Source: Myceligenerans salitolerans (GTDB lineage Bacteria; Actinomycetota; Actinomycetes; Actinomycetales; Cellulomonadaceae). From it: DNA of 64,000 nt. The stretch lies in NCBI RefSeq assembly GCF_017349295.1, contig NZ_JAFMPK010000047.1:186001-250000 (forward strand), given 5' to 3'. Positions 9,087-16,677 of the stretch are shown one piece after another (position 1 is the stretch's first letter; every line of letters begins with the position of its first letter). A model generated the notes under the pieces. That model was not told where the DNA came from and did no database searches. It worked only from the letters and a program-made list of their open reading frames with translations. Made by a program: the position numbers and the translations under genes.

Positions 9087-10426
9087 CCACCCCCACCACC
9101 GACCGCCCACCCGCCTGGACCCCCACCACCACACGCCACGCCGCAACCGCCACCGGCCTCGTGCTCCTCGCCGCCGCCGTCCTCACCGGCCGACCCGACC
9201 TCGCACTCCTCGCCGCCCCCATCCTCCTCACCACCCTCTGGTCCGCCACCCCACCCACCCGCCCCACCACCGCACACCTGCACCAACCCGCCGGCGAGAC
9301 CCACGCCGGCCAACTCACCGCCACCCTCACCCTCCACCCCGCCCCCACCGCACCCCTCACCCACCTGCGCATCACCGCCCCCGGCCACCGCGACACCCAC
9401 ACCGTGATCGCCACCCCCACCACCCGCGAGATCCCCCTGCGCCTCGCCTCCGTCCGCACCGGACCCCAGGACACCTTCCACATCGCCCTACGCGCCTACG
9501 ACACCAGCGGCGTCTGGGAACAACCCCCCACCGACCTGCACGGCGCCCGCCGCCTCGTCCTGCCCGCCACCACCCCCCTCGGCCCCGTCCCCCTGCCCCA
9601 CGCCCTGCGCGGACTCACCGGACCCCACACCTCCCGCCGCCTCGGCGACGGCACCGAACTCCGCGACATCCACCCCTTCCAGCCCGGCGACAACCCCCGC
9701 CGCATCGACTGGCGCACCACCGCACGCCGCTCACCCGACCTCACCACCCCCTACACCCGACGCACCCTCGCCACCGCCGAAGCCACCGCCATGCTCGTCC
9801 TCGACTCCCGCGACGACGTCGGACCCGACATCCGCACCTGGCGCAACCACGGCACCCGCCGCCCCGACGACCCCACCTCCCTCGACCTCGCCCGCCACGC
9901 CGCCGCCTCCATCGCCCGCCAACTCATCGAATCCGGCGACCGCGTCGCCATGGAGGACCTCGGCCGACGACGACGCCCCGTACCCCCCGCCTCCGGCCGC
10001 CGCCACCTGCGCCGCCTCACCCACGCCCTCGCCCTCGCCCACCCCCTCGACGACCGCGCCACCAGCCACACCATCCGCCCACCCCAGATCCCCTCCGGCG
10101 CCATCGTCTACCTGTTCACCACCCTCCTCGACGACGACACCACCCGACTCGTCCGAGCCTGGCGAACCCTCGCCCACCCCGTCGTCGTCATCGACACCCT
10201 CCCCACCCTCCACCCCATCCACCAACCCCACCTCCGCCTCGCCTGGCGCATCACCCGCCTCGAACGCGACCAACGCATCACCGACCTGCACCACACCGGC
10301 ACCCCCGTCATCCACTGGGCAACCCACACCCACGAACCCCCACCCCGCACCCACCTCCAAGCCCTCGCCCGCCGAACCCACCACCACCCCTCACCCACCC
10401 CCCGCACGACACGGACCCCCCGATGA
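9083..10426 (+). CDS. DUF58 domain protein
   Basis: This 447-residue protein has two N-terminal hydrophobic helices (about residues 23-55), an extracytoplasmic or beta-rich middle part, then the diagnostic DUF58 motif (LRDIHPFQPGDNPRRIDWRT at about 193-212), followed by a VWA-like fold (MLVLDSRDDVG). DUF58 proteins pair with MoxR ATPases; their cellular role is mostly unassigned. Extreme bias to CCC, ACC and CTC codons gives Pro, Thr and His-rich stretches near the C-terminus (HHPSPTPRTTRTPR), which look like drift under composition bias. Confidence 0.87.
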   Translation: MTTPTTDRPPAWTPTTTRHAATATGLVLLAAAVLTGRPDLALLAAPILLTTLWSATPPTRPTTAHLHQPAGETHAGQLTATLTLHPAPTAPLTHLRITAPGHRDTHTVIATPTTREIPLRLASVRTGPQDTFHIALRAYDTSGVWEQPPTDLHGARRLVLPATTPLGPVPLPHALRGLTGPHTSRRLGDGTELRDIHPFQPGDNPRRIDWRTTARRSPDLTTPYTRRTLATAEATAMLVLDSRDDVGPDIRTWRNHGTRRPDDPTSLDLARHAAASIARQLIESGDRVAMEDLGRRRRPVPPASGRRHLRRLTHALALAHPLDDRATSHTIRPPQIPSGAIVYLFTTLLDDDTTRLVRAWRTLAHPVVVIDTLPTLHPIHQPHLRLAWRITRLERDQRITDLHHTGTPVIHWATHTHEPPPRTHLQALARRTHHHPSPTPRTTRTPR

Positions 10427-10974
10427 ACCCCCTGCGCCGGTTCAACCTCCGCGACCAACCACTCCCCACGATCACCACCACCACCGGACCCACCATCCCG
10501 GGCTGGACCTTCCCCCTCGTCCAAACCCTCACCGCCACCACCCTCCTCACCACGACCGCCCCCACCACCTGGCACACCCACCCCCTCTTCCTCACCATCC
10601 TCGCCACCCTCACCGCCCTCGTCCTCCTGCGCCCCACCCCCGCCACCGCCGGCCTCCTCCTCACCGCCACCGGCGCACTGCTCTGGACCACAGGCACCGC
10701 ACCCCTCGACCCCCGCATCCTCTGGCTCGCACCCCTCGCCCACACACTCTGGCGCGCCACCTGGTGGGCCGCCCACGTCCCACCCACCGCCCGCACCGAG
10801 ATCACCGCACTCCTCACCGGATGGCGACGCACCGCAGCCGCCATCGGCACGACAGAACTCCTGGCGCTCGCCGCCTGGGCCGTCACCACCCTGCCCGGAC
10901 TCGAGGCGGCGATCCTGCTCGGCGCCCTCGCGCTCGCGGCACTGGCGGTGCTGACGCTGCCCCGCGAACCGTGA
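10423..10974 (+). CDS. Four-helix membrane protein ending the MoxR operon
   Basis: This 183-residue integral membrane protein has about five hydrophobic helices (roughly 33-48, 52-70, 73-92, 105-115 and 140-178). I do not recognise a named family. It overlaps the DUF58 gene by ATGA and is the last gene of the chain. The C-terminal third has less biased codons than the rest. It may be a membrane partner for the DUF58/MoxR pair; that is inference from position alone. Confidence 0.75.
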   Translation: MNPLRRFNLRDQPLPTITTTTGPTIPGWTFPLVQTLTATTLLTTTAPTTWHTHPLFLTILATLTALVLLRPTPATAGLLLTATGALLWTTGTAPLDPRILWLAPLAHTLWRATWWAAHVPPTARTEITALLTGWRRTAAAIGTTELLALAAWAVTTLPGLEAAILLGALALAALAVLTLPREP

Positions 10975-10993
10975 CGGGCCCGTGGACGCCGAA

Positions 10994-11033
10994 CGGTCCC
11001 TGACCCACGGCGGGGACCGCGGGGCAGGGACCG
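10994..11033. terminator. Bidirectional hairpin between convergent operons
   Basis: CGGTCCCTG at 10994-11002 pairs with CAGGGACCG at 11025-11033, and inner CCC/GGG pairs can lengthen the stem. It lies 20 bp after the last MoxR-operon stop and 22 bp after the ectD stop on the other strand, so it could end both units. There is no T-tract, as is usual in high-GC actinobacteria. Confidence 0.45.
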
Positions 11034-11054
11034 GTGGACCGGGGCCGGGAACCG

Positions 11055-11954
11055 TCAGGGCACGGGAGTGAAGTCCCTCGCGCCGAGGAACCCCGGGCGG
11101 CGCGCCCGGCCGGTGAAGGGCTCGACGGGCTCGTTCTCGACCGAGTTGTACACGAAGTAGAGCGTATTGCTCGGGTAGGGCGAGATGTTGCCGCCCGAGC
11201 CGTGCATGCTGTTGCAGTCGAACAGCACGGCGCTGCCCGGCTGCCCCTCCAGCACCTCGATCCCGTGCCGGTCGGCGAGCTGAGCCAGCGCCGCCGGGCT
11301 CGGCGTGCCCGAGCCGTGCATGTCCAGCAGCGCCTTCTCCTGCTGGGTGGGCACGATGTCGCCGCACGACACGTACGTCGTGTGGGAACCCGGCATGATC
11401 ATGAGCGGGCTGTTGAACGAGTGGAACTCGCTGAGCGCGATCGTGAAGCTGACCGCGCGCATGCGGGGCATCCCGTCCTCGGCGTGCCAGGTCTCGAAGT
11501 CCGAGTGCCAGTACACGTCACCACCCGTCAGGCCGGGCTTGGAGTTGGCTCCGCTCTGGTGGATGTACACGTCCGTACCGAGGATCTGGCGGGCCCGGTC
11601 CACCAGACGCGGGTCGTGTGCGACGGCGCGGAACACGTCACTGGTGCGGTGCACCCCGAAGATGGACCGGACCTCCCCGGACGCGGGTTCCACGATCGTG
11701 CTGTCCTGCTCGAGGACGTGCGGGTCGGTGGCCATGCGCTCCAGTTCGACGCCGAGAGCGGTCACCTCCGAGGGAGTCAGGAAGTCGGCGAACGTGAGGT
11801 AGCCGTTCTCGGCGAAGCCCTCCAGCTCGTCGCCGTCCAGCGGCCCGTCGTCGGCCGTGCCGTGCACCACGAAGTCTTCCCGTGGCATCAGGAGGAACTC
11901 ACCCCCCGTCCGCGTCGGATAGACGTCAGCGACGTGCTCGCTCGACTGGGTCAT
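11055..11954 (-). CDS. ectD: Ectoine 5-hydroxylase
   Basis: This 299-residue Fe(II)/2-oxoglutarate dioxygenase converts ectoine to 5-hydroxyectoine, a compatible solute. The diagnostic region is YIHQSGANSKPGLTGGDVYW followed at once by HSDFETWH, giving the HxD iron-binding pair. The distal His is in FDCNSMHGSGGNISPY, and the conserved FGVHRTS and NTLYFVYNS segments are present. Length is normal. A strong AGGAGGAAC lies upstream of the ATG at 11954. It is last in the ectABCD order, 65 bp after ectC. Confidence 0.95.
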   Translation of the reverse strand: MTQSSEHVADVYPTRTGGEFLLMPREDFVVHGTADDGPLDGDELEGFAENGYLTFADFLTPSEVTALGVELERMATDPHVLEQDSTIVEPASGEVRSIFGVHRTSDVFRAVAHDPRLVDRARQILGTDVYIHQSGANSKPGLTGGDVYWHSDFETWHAEDGMPRMRAVSFTIALSEFHSFNSPLMIMPGSHTTYVSCGDIVPTQQEKALLDMHGSGTPSPAALAQLADRHGIEVLEGQPGSAVLFDCNSMHGSGGNISPYPSNTLYFVYNSVENEPVEPFTGRARRPGFLGARDFTPVP

Positions 11955-12019
11955 GTGCGTGTTCCTCCTGGACTGGAATGGGACCAGCGGTCACCGTGCT
12001 CGCCGGAGCGCGGCACGTC

Positions 12020-12433
12020 TCAGGCTCCGGGTGCCGGCTCGTCCTCGACGATCAGGGGGTAGACGCCGTTCTCGTCGTGCACCTCGCGGCCGGTCACCGG
12101 CGGGTTGAACACACACGCCATGCGCAGGTCCGTCTTCGCGCGAACCGTGTGCTTCTCGTTGCCGTCGAGCAGGTAGCACATGCCGTCGCGGATCGGGTGG
12201 ACCTCGCCCGTCTCGCGGTTGACGAGCTCGCCCTCACCGCCGACGCAGTACACCGACTCGATGTGGTTGGCGTACCAGAAGTCGCTCTCCGTGCCGGCGT
12301 AGAGGATCGTCTCGTGGAAGGAGAAGCCGACGCCCTCCTTGGCCAGGACGATACGGCGGCTGCGCCAGTTGCCGTTCTCCGGGGTGACGTCACGGTCGGT
12401 TCCGTCGAGGTCCTCGACGTAGGTGATCTTCAC
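12020..12433 (-). CDS. ectC: L-ectoine synthase
   Basis: This 137-residue cupin enzyme cyclises N-gamma-acetyl-diaminobutyrate to ectoine. The conserved N-terminus ([16 protein letters not shown]), [21 protein letters not shown], the cupin metal-site region ([19 protein letters not shown]) and the C-terminal [20 protein letters not shown] are all present. The start is GTG at 12433 with a GAGAG upstream. It is separated from ectB by 123 bp containing a strong hairpin. Confidence 0.96.
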   Translation of the reverse strand: MKITYVEDLDGTDRDVTPENGNWRSRRIVLAKEGVGFSFHETILYAGTESDFWYANHIESVYCVGGEGELVNRETGEVHPIRDGMCYLLDGNEKHTVRAKTDLRMACVFNPPVTGREVHDENGVYPLIVEDEPAPGA

Positions 12434-12460
12434 GGCTGGTGCTCTCGTTTCTGCGGTCGG

Positions 12461-12483
12461 GGCGGGGCCCGTACGGCCCCGCC
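12461..12483 (-). promoter_or_regulatory. Hairpin between ectB and ectC
   Basis: GGCGGGGCC at 12461-12469 pairs perfectly with GGCCCCGCC at 12475-12483 around a 5-base loop. No T-run follows on the minus strand. It may trim or protect mRNA, or lower ectCD output relative to ectAB. It lies within an otherwise ordinary operon. Confidence 0.4.
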
Positions 12484-12556
12484 GAAAGGGGGTGCTCTGC
12501 CGGGACGACGACGGACCGGGGCCCGTCGTCGCCGGGTCGGGGGGTGGGATGCGGCG

Positions 12557-13831
12557 TCAGGCCGCGGTCGTCACCGGGTCGCCGAGCACGTCGGCGGCGG
12601 CGTCGGCGATGATGCCGAGCCCGCGCCGGACCTCCTCGGAGGTGATGGTCAGCGGGGGCATGGTCTTCAGGACCTCGCTGTCGGGCCCCGACGTCTCCAC
12701 CAGCAGGCCGCGCCGGAACGCCGCGGCCGCGATCTTCCCGGCGGCCTCCTTGTCCGGGAACTCGATGCCGGTGAGCATGCCGCGGCCCTTGACGACGGCG
12801 TTCTCGTAGCCGTCCGCGATCTTCTGCAGCCCGTCACGCAGCTCGGCCGCACGCTCCTGGACCTGCTTCTCGAACGTGTCGTCGGCCCAGAACCGCTTGA
12901 GAGCGGCCGCACCGGTCACGAACGCCGGGTTGTGCCCGCGGAACGTGCCGTTGTGCTCGCCGGCCTCCCACTGGTCCAGGTCCGGACGGACGAGCGTGAG
13001 GGCCATCGGCAGGCCGTAGCCGGACAGCGCCTTGGACAGGCACACGATGTCCGGGGTGATGCCCGCCTCCTCGAAGCTGAAGTACGTACCGGTGCGGCCG
13101 ACGCCGGCCTGCACGTCGTCGACGATCAGCAGGATCTCGTGCGCCTTGCACAGGTCCGCCAGCGCGCGCAGCCACTCCGGGCGGGCCGCGTTGAGGCCGC
13201 CCTCGCCCTGGACGGTCTCCACGATGATCGCCGCGGGCAGGTCGACACCCGACCCGCTGTCCTCCAGGACGCGCTCCAGCCAGAGGAAGTCCTCGACGGC
13301 GCCCGAGAAGTAGTTGTCGTACGGGATCTTCGACGTGTTCGTCAGCGGCAGGCCGGCACCCTGGCGCTTCATCGAGTTGCCCGTCACGGACAGCGCGCCG
13401 AGCGTCATGCCGTGGAACGCGTTGGTGAACGACAGGATGTGCTGGCGGCCGGTGACCTTGCGCGCGAGCTTGAGCGCGCTCTCGACCGAGTTGGTGCCGG
13501 TCGGGCCGGGGAACATCACCTTGTAGTCGAGGCCCCGGGGCTTCAGGACGTAGTCCCGGAAGCTGGTGAGGAACTCGCGCTTGGCGACGGTGTGCATGTC
13601 GAGCGAGTGCACGATCGCACCGGAGCGCAGGTAGTCGATCAGCGGCTCGGTGAGCTCGGGGTGGTTGTGCCCGTAGTTCATCACGCCGGCTCCGGCGAAG
13701 AAGTCGAGGTACTCCCTCCCGTCCTCCGTCGTGACCGTGGATCCCTCCGCGGTCGCGAGCACGACCGGCCAGTTCCTGCAGTAGCTGCGGACCTGCGACT
13801 CGAGCTCGTCGAAGATGGTGGTCTGGGACAT
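12557..13831 (-). CDS. ectB: Diaminobutyrate-2-oxoglutarate transaminase
   Basis: This 424-residue class-III PLP aminotransferase makes L-2,4-diaminobutyrate from aspartate semialdehyde, the first committed ectoine step. Visible features are FPGPTGTNSVESALKLARK, the cofactor-binding IVETVQGEGGLNAARPEWL and LIVDDVQAGVGRTGTYFSF, the PLP lysine in CLSKALSGYG, and THR-type substrate residues in GTFRGHNPAFVTGAAAL. The ATG at 13831 (MSQTTIFDELES) has GGGAG upstream; longer in-frame starts run through ectA antisense sequence and are rejected. It lies 88 bp downstream of ectA. Confidence 0.95.
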   Translation of the reverse strand: MSQTTIFDELESQVRSYCRNWPVVLATAEGSTVTTEDGREYLDFFAGAGVMNYGHNHPELTEPLIDYLRSGAIVHSLDMHTVAKREFLTSFRDYVLKPRGLDYKVMFPGPTGTNSVESALKLARKVTGRQHILSFTNAFHGMTLGALSVTGNSMKRQGAGLPLTNTSKIPYDNYFSGAVEDFLWLERVLEDSGSGVDLPAAIIVETVQGEGGLNAARPEWLRALADLCKAHEILLIVDDVQAGVGRTGTYFSFEEAGITPDIVCLSKALSGYGLPMALTLVRPDLDQWEAGEHNGTFRGHNPAFVTGAAALKRFWADDTFEKQVQERAAELRDGLQKIADGYENAVVKGRGMLTGIEFPDKEAAGKIAAAAFRRGLLVETSGPDSEVLKTMPPLTITSEEVRRGLGIIADAAADVLGDPVTTAA

Positions 13832-13919
13832 GGGGTATCGCTCCCGGGCATGGTTGTGATCGCGGCCCGCGTCGTCAGGCGGCCGGCGATCGGTCTCGTG
13901 GATGGTTCGAGGATGGTTG

Positions 13920-14444
13920 TCAGGCCGCTGTCGCGACCGGGCCGATACGGAACAGGTGCTCCGTGTCGTGCCCTCCTCCGAGGATGTCCTCGGTGAAGAG
14001 GGGCGTGCGTTCGACGGAGGCGCCACGCGCCTGCGCGAACGAGGTGAACAGGGCGATCGACGCCGCGTTGTCCGCGGTGATCGTGGTCTCCACGTGCGTG
14101 CACCGCGGCACGGACGCGACCACGTGGTCGAGCATCCTGGCAGCCAGCCGGCGTCCGCGGAACGCGGCGTCGACGGCGACCTGCCACACCATGAGCGTGG
14201 TGGGCTCGTCCGGACGGACGTAGCCGGTGAGAAAGCCTGCCGGCTGTCCGCCGACCGTCGCGATCACCGACGTGGCGGCGAAATCACGGGCCCACAGCAC
14301 ATAGGCGTAGGACGAATTGAGATCGAGCGTCTGAGAATCCCTGGCGATCCGCCACATGGCGGATCCGTCGTCGACGGTGGGTTCCTTGAGTCCCACGTCC
14401 TGGCTGGTCCGTGCTTCGTTATGGTCTTCGTCGGAGGGCTGCAT
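13920..14444 (-). CDS. ectA: Diaminobutyrate acetyltransferase
   Basis: This 174-residue GNAT enzyme acetylates L-2,4-diaminobutyrate at the gamma-amino group, the second step to ectoine. EctA hallmarks are LDLNSSYAYVLWARDFAATSV in two short blocks, the GNAT acetyl-CoA loop QVAVDAAFRGRRLAARMLDH, THVETTITADNAASIALFTS and the C-terminal DTEHLFRIG. The ATG at 14444 lies 9 bp after a TACGGT -10 element, so the leader is very short. It is the first gene of ectABCD. Confidence 0.95.
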   Translation of the reverse strand: MQPSDEDHNEARTSQDVGLKEPTVDDGSAMWRIARDSQTLDLNSSYAYVLWARDFAATSVIATVGGQPAGFLTGYVRPDEPTTLMVWQVAVDAAFRGRRLAARMLDHVVASVPRCTHVETTITADNAASIALFTSFAQARGASVERTPLFTEDILGGGHDTEHLFRIGPVATAA

Positions 14445-14453
14445 CGCCCATCA

Positions 14454-14482
14454 ACCGTAACGGACTTTATTGACACTGTCAT
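14454..14482 (-). promoter_or_regulatory. Predicted ectA promoter
   Basis: On the minus strand ATGACA (14482-14477) and TACGGT (14459-14454) are separated by 17 bp, a good match to housekeeping sigma consensus. Transcription should begin 0-3 bp from the ectA ATG. Confidence 0.5.
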
Positions 14483-14483
14483 G

Positions 14484-14503
14484 TTGCCGTCACAATTCGG
14501 CAA
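14484..14503. promoter_or_regulatory. Palindromic operator candidate upstream of ectA
   Basis: TTGCCG at 14484-14489 and CGGCAA at 14498-14503 form a 6-8-6 inverted repeat directly beside the ectA -35 element. Size and symmetry fit a dimeric regulator such as a MarR or GntR protein. MarR-type EctR represses ect genes in some methylotrophs; no such gene is nearby. A second short palindrome (GTGGGC-AA-GCCCAC) at 14510-14523 lies between this site and the divergent GNAT gene. Confidence 0.4.
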
Positions 14504-14547
14504 CAGAATGTGGGCAAGCCCACGGCTCGAATCGTTATTGTTCCCCT

Positions 14548-15198
14548 GTGATCACCAACCGCCGCGGCAGCGGACCAACAATCCGGCCCTACCAGCCCAA
14601 TGACCGGGATTCCGTCACCGACGTCTGCGTCCGCACGGCAGCCGGCGGGCAGGACGCCCGGGGCATCTACTCGGACGACCTCCTCATGCCGGATGTCTAC
14701 TGCCTGCCGTACGTCACCTACGCCCCGGACCTCGCCTGGGTGGTGGACGACGACGCCGGGCGCGTGATCGGCTACGTCCTCGGGGTCGCCGACACGCGCG
14801 CGTTCGTCGACTGGTACGCCGCCGAGTGGACGCCCGGCTTCCGCGAACGTCACCCCCGGCCGGGACCCATGGGACGGGCCTACCGCTACAGCGAGGAGGC
14901 CCTGGTGCGTGACGGCGCCGACCCGGAGCGCATGGTGCGCGGGATCACCGCGGCCGAGCTCGACGACTACCCCGCGCACCTGCACATCGACCTGCTCCCC
15001 GAGGGCCAGCGGCAGGGCCTGGGGCGCCGCCTGCTCGACACCCTGCGCGCGGCCCTCGCCGACCGCGACGTCCCGGGCGTGCACCTCGGCATGGACCCGG
15101 CCAACACGGGCGCCCGGGCGTTCTACGCCGCGTACGGCTTCCGTGAGCTGCCCTCCCACCGCGCCGACGCACCGTTGCTCGGCATCGGCACCCGCTGA
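14548..15198 (+). CDS. GNAT-family N-acetyltransferase
   Basis: This 216-residue GNAT enzyme has N-terminal TIRPYQPNDRDSVTDVCVRTA, a fold-typical WVVDDDAGRVIGYVLG strand, an acyl-CoA-binding loop LPEGQRQGLGRRLLDTLRAAL and a C-terminal GARAFYAAYGF. It resembles the O-GlcNAcase/acetyltransferase-like subgroup that has a long middle insertion (about 100-135). The substrate is unknown. The GTG at 14548 follows TATTGT by 6 bp, so a leaderless transcript is likely. It is divergent from ectA; shared control of the 103-bp region is possible but unproven. Confidence 0.82.
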   Translation: MITNRRGSGPTIRPYQPNDRDSVTDVCVRTAAGGQDARGIYSDDLLMPDVYCLPYVTYAPDLAWVVDDDAGRVIGYVLGVADTRAFVDWYAAEWTPGFRERHPRPGPMGRAYRYSEEALVRDGADPERMVRGITAAELDDYPAHLHIDLLPEGQRQGLGRRLLDTLRAALADRDVPGVHLGMDPANTGARAFYAAYGFRELPSHRADAPLLGIGTR

Positions 15199-15209
15199 GG
15201 CGGCAGGGG

Positions 15210-15833
15210 TCAGTCCTCCTCCCCTGCCCCGGCCCCGGTCCAGGCCCGGCGCACCTGCTCGAAACGGGTCGGGAGAGGAGGGCGCGTCGCGCCGTACCGG
15301 GCGTTCGTGCGATGCACGAACCGCCGCCACGACAGCACCAGACCCTGTCGCGTGATCGGCAGCCCGCTGGCGACCGTGGTGCCGTTGTCGTGCGTGTGGT
15401 GGACGGTCAACAGCAGGGCACGAGGCGCCGACCCCTCGAGCTCCGCCGCCAGCTCCTCCCGGACCGCCATCCAGTGCCGGAGAAGCACGACCAGGTCGGC
15501 GGGAAGCCGGTGCCGGCGTGACACACGATGCTTGCCGTGCCGGACCACGGCGCTGCCCTCGGCCGCGCGGGCGGTCTCCGGGCCGAGGTCGAGGTCGTCG
15601 ACACGCATCCGCAGCAGATCGCCGTACCGTGCGCCGGTGGCGCGCACCAGCCCCGTGATGACGGCCAGCCGCGCCGTCTCCGGTTTCGCGTCCACGCGCA
15701 TGGCCTCCGACGCCAGCTCACGCCACACCCGCTCGGCCTCGTCCAGCGTGACCGGAGGACGAGGGTACCGAGACTCGTGAGGATCTTCGGCCGTCGTGGG
15801 ATCGGTGGGGGCTTTCGGCTCCGAACTGGTCAT
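15210..15833 (-). CDS. Tyrosine-recombinase-like protein, probably catalytically incomplete
   Basis: This 207-residue protein resembles only the catalytic half of a tyrosine recombinase. LVRATGARYGDLLRMRVDDLDL matches the box I region with its catalytic Arg, and VVRHGKHRVSRRHRLP matches the beta-hairpin with the conserved Lys. The expected HxLRHT box II is replaced by PTRFEQVRRAW, and no C-terminal catalytic Tyr is present. There is no SAM-like core-binding domain. The start ATG is 6 bp after TAGACT, so it appears transcribed. It could be a host-adapted DNA-binding remnant or a true relic. It stands alone among chromosomal genes and no element boundary is seen. Confidence 0.6.
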   Translation of the reverse strand: MTSSEPKAPTDPTTAEDPHESRYPRPPVTLDEAERVWRELASEAMRVDAKPETARLAVITGLVRATGARYGDLLRMRVDDLDLGPETARAAEGSAVVRHGKHRVSRRHRLPADLVVLLRHWMAVREELAAELEGSAPRALLLTVHHTHDNGTTVASGLPITRQGLVLSWRRFVHRTNARYGATRPPLPTRFEQVRRAWTGAGAGEED

Positions 15834-15846
15834 GGGTTGAGTCTAG

Positions 15847-15862
15847 GCTTGGCACACTATTA
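15847..15862. repeat. 16-nt shared promoter motif, copy 1
   Basis: TAATAGTGTGCCAAGC (minus strand) is found exactly twice in the window, here and at 30034-30049, both upstream of a minus-strand gene. Here it sits next to the -10 (TAGACT) of the recombinase-like gene. Its GGCACAC core is shared with the iron box at 38731, so it may be a divergent DtxR-type box or the site of another regulator. Confidence 0.5.
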
Positions 15863-15985
15863 ATTTCCAGGGCCCAAGGGCTCCGGAGCACCACCGCGAG
15901 GGTCGGGCACGTCGACTCGCGGTCGGCGGCGGACCGTGAAGCCGGCCAGGACGCCTCCACGGAGGCGCCACGTAGGCTCGTCGCC

Positions 15986-16675
15986 GTGACCGAGCTCGCC
16001 CTCCCCCGCACGCTGGCCCGCCCGGTCGACCACGAGCTGGTGATCAAGAAGTCGAGGTTCCTCGCCCGCCTGGAGCCGGTCGCCGACCGTGCGGCGGCGG
16101 ACACCGTCGTGGCACGGCTCCGGAAGGAGCTCTGGGACGCCCGGCACCACTGCGTGGCGATGGTGCTCGGGCTCTGGGCGGACCAGGCGCGCTCCTCCGA
16201 CGACGGCGAGCCGGCGGGCACGGCGGGCGTTCCCATGCTGGAGGTTCTCCGGCACCGCGACGTGACCGACGTCGTCGCCGTGGTGACGCGGTACTTCGGC
16301 GGCGTCAAGCTCGGCGCGGGCGGCCTGGTGCGGGCCTACTCGGGCGCCGTCTCGGCCGCCCTGGACGACGCAGCGGCAGCGGGCGCGATGATGCGCCGCG
16401 AGATGCTGCACGAGGTCGAGGTTCCGGTTCCCCACGCGGACGCCGGCAGGATCGACAACCTGCTGCGCGACTGGACGGGGTCGCACGGCTCCGTCGTGCG
16501 GGAACCCACGTACGACGACGTCGCTCGGCTCCGGCTGCTCGTCCCGGGAACTCACCTGGACACGCTGCGGGCCGACCTCGCGGCGGCGTCGGCCGGGGCG
16601 CTGCGGCCGGAGGTCGGTGACAGTCGGGTGGTGGACGTTCCGGTGGCGCCGCAGAACCGAGCCGGTCCGGCGTGA
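15986..16675 (+). CDS. IMPACT/YigZ family protein (UPF0029)
   Basis: This 229-residue protein has the UPF0029/Impact N-terminal domain: ELVIKKSRFLARLEPV, then RKELWDARHHCVAMVLG, SSDDGEPAGTAGVPMLEVL and VVAVVTRYFGGVKLGAGGLV, with DUF1949 at the C-terminus. Bacterial homologues (YigZ) have no settled function; eukaryotic IMPACT regulates translation through GCN1. The start is GTG at 15986, 7 bp after TAGGCT, consistent with a leaderless mRNA. It converges with the M48 protease gene, leaving 2 bp between stops. Confidence 0.92.
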   Translation: MTELALPRTLARPVDHELVIKKSRFLARLEPVADRAAADTVVARLRKELWDARHHCVAMVLGLWADQARSSDDGEPAGTAGVPMLEVLRHRDVTDVVAVVTRYFGGVKLGAGGLVRAYSGAVSAALDDAAAAGAMMRREMLHEVEVPVPHADAGRIDNLLRDWTGSHGSVVREPTYDDVARLRLLVPGTHLDTLRADLAAASAGALRPEVGDSRVVDVPVAPQNRAGPA

Positions 16676-16677
16676 AC

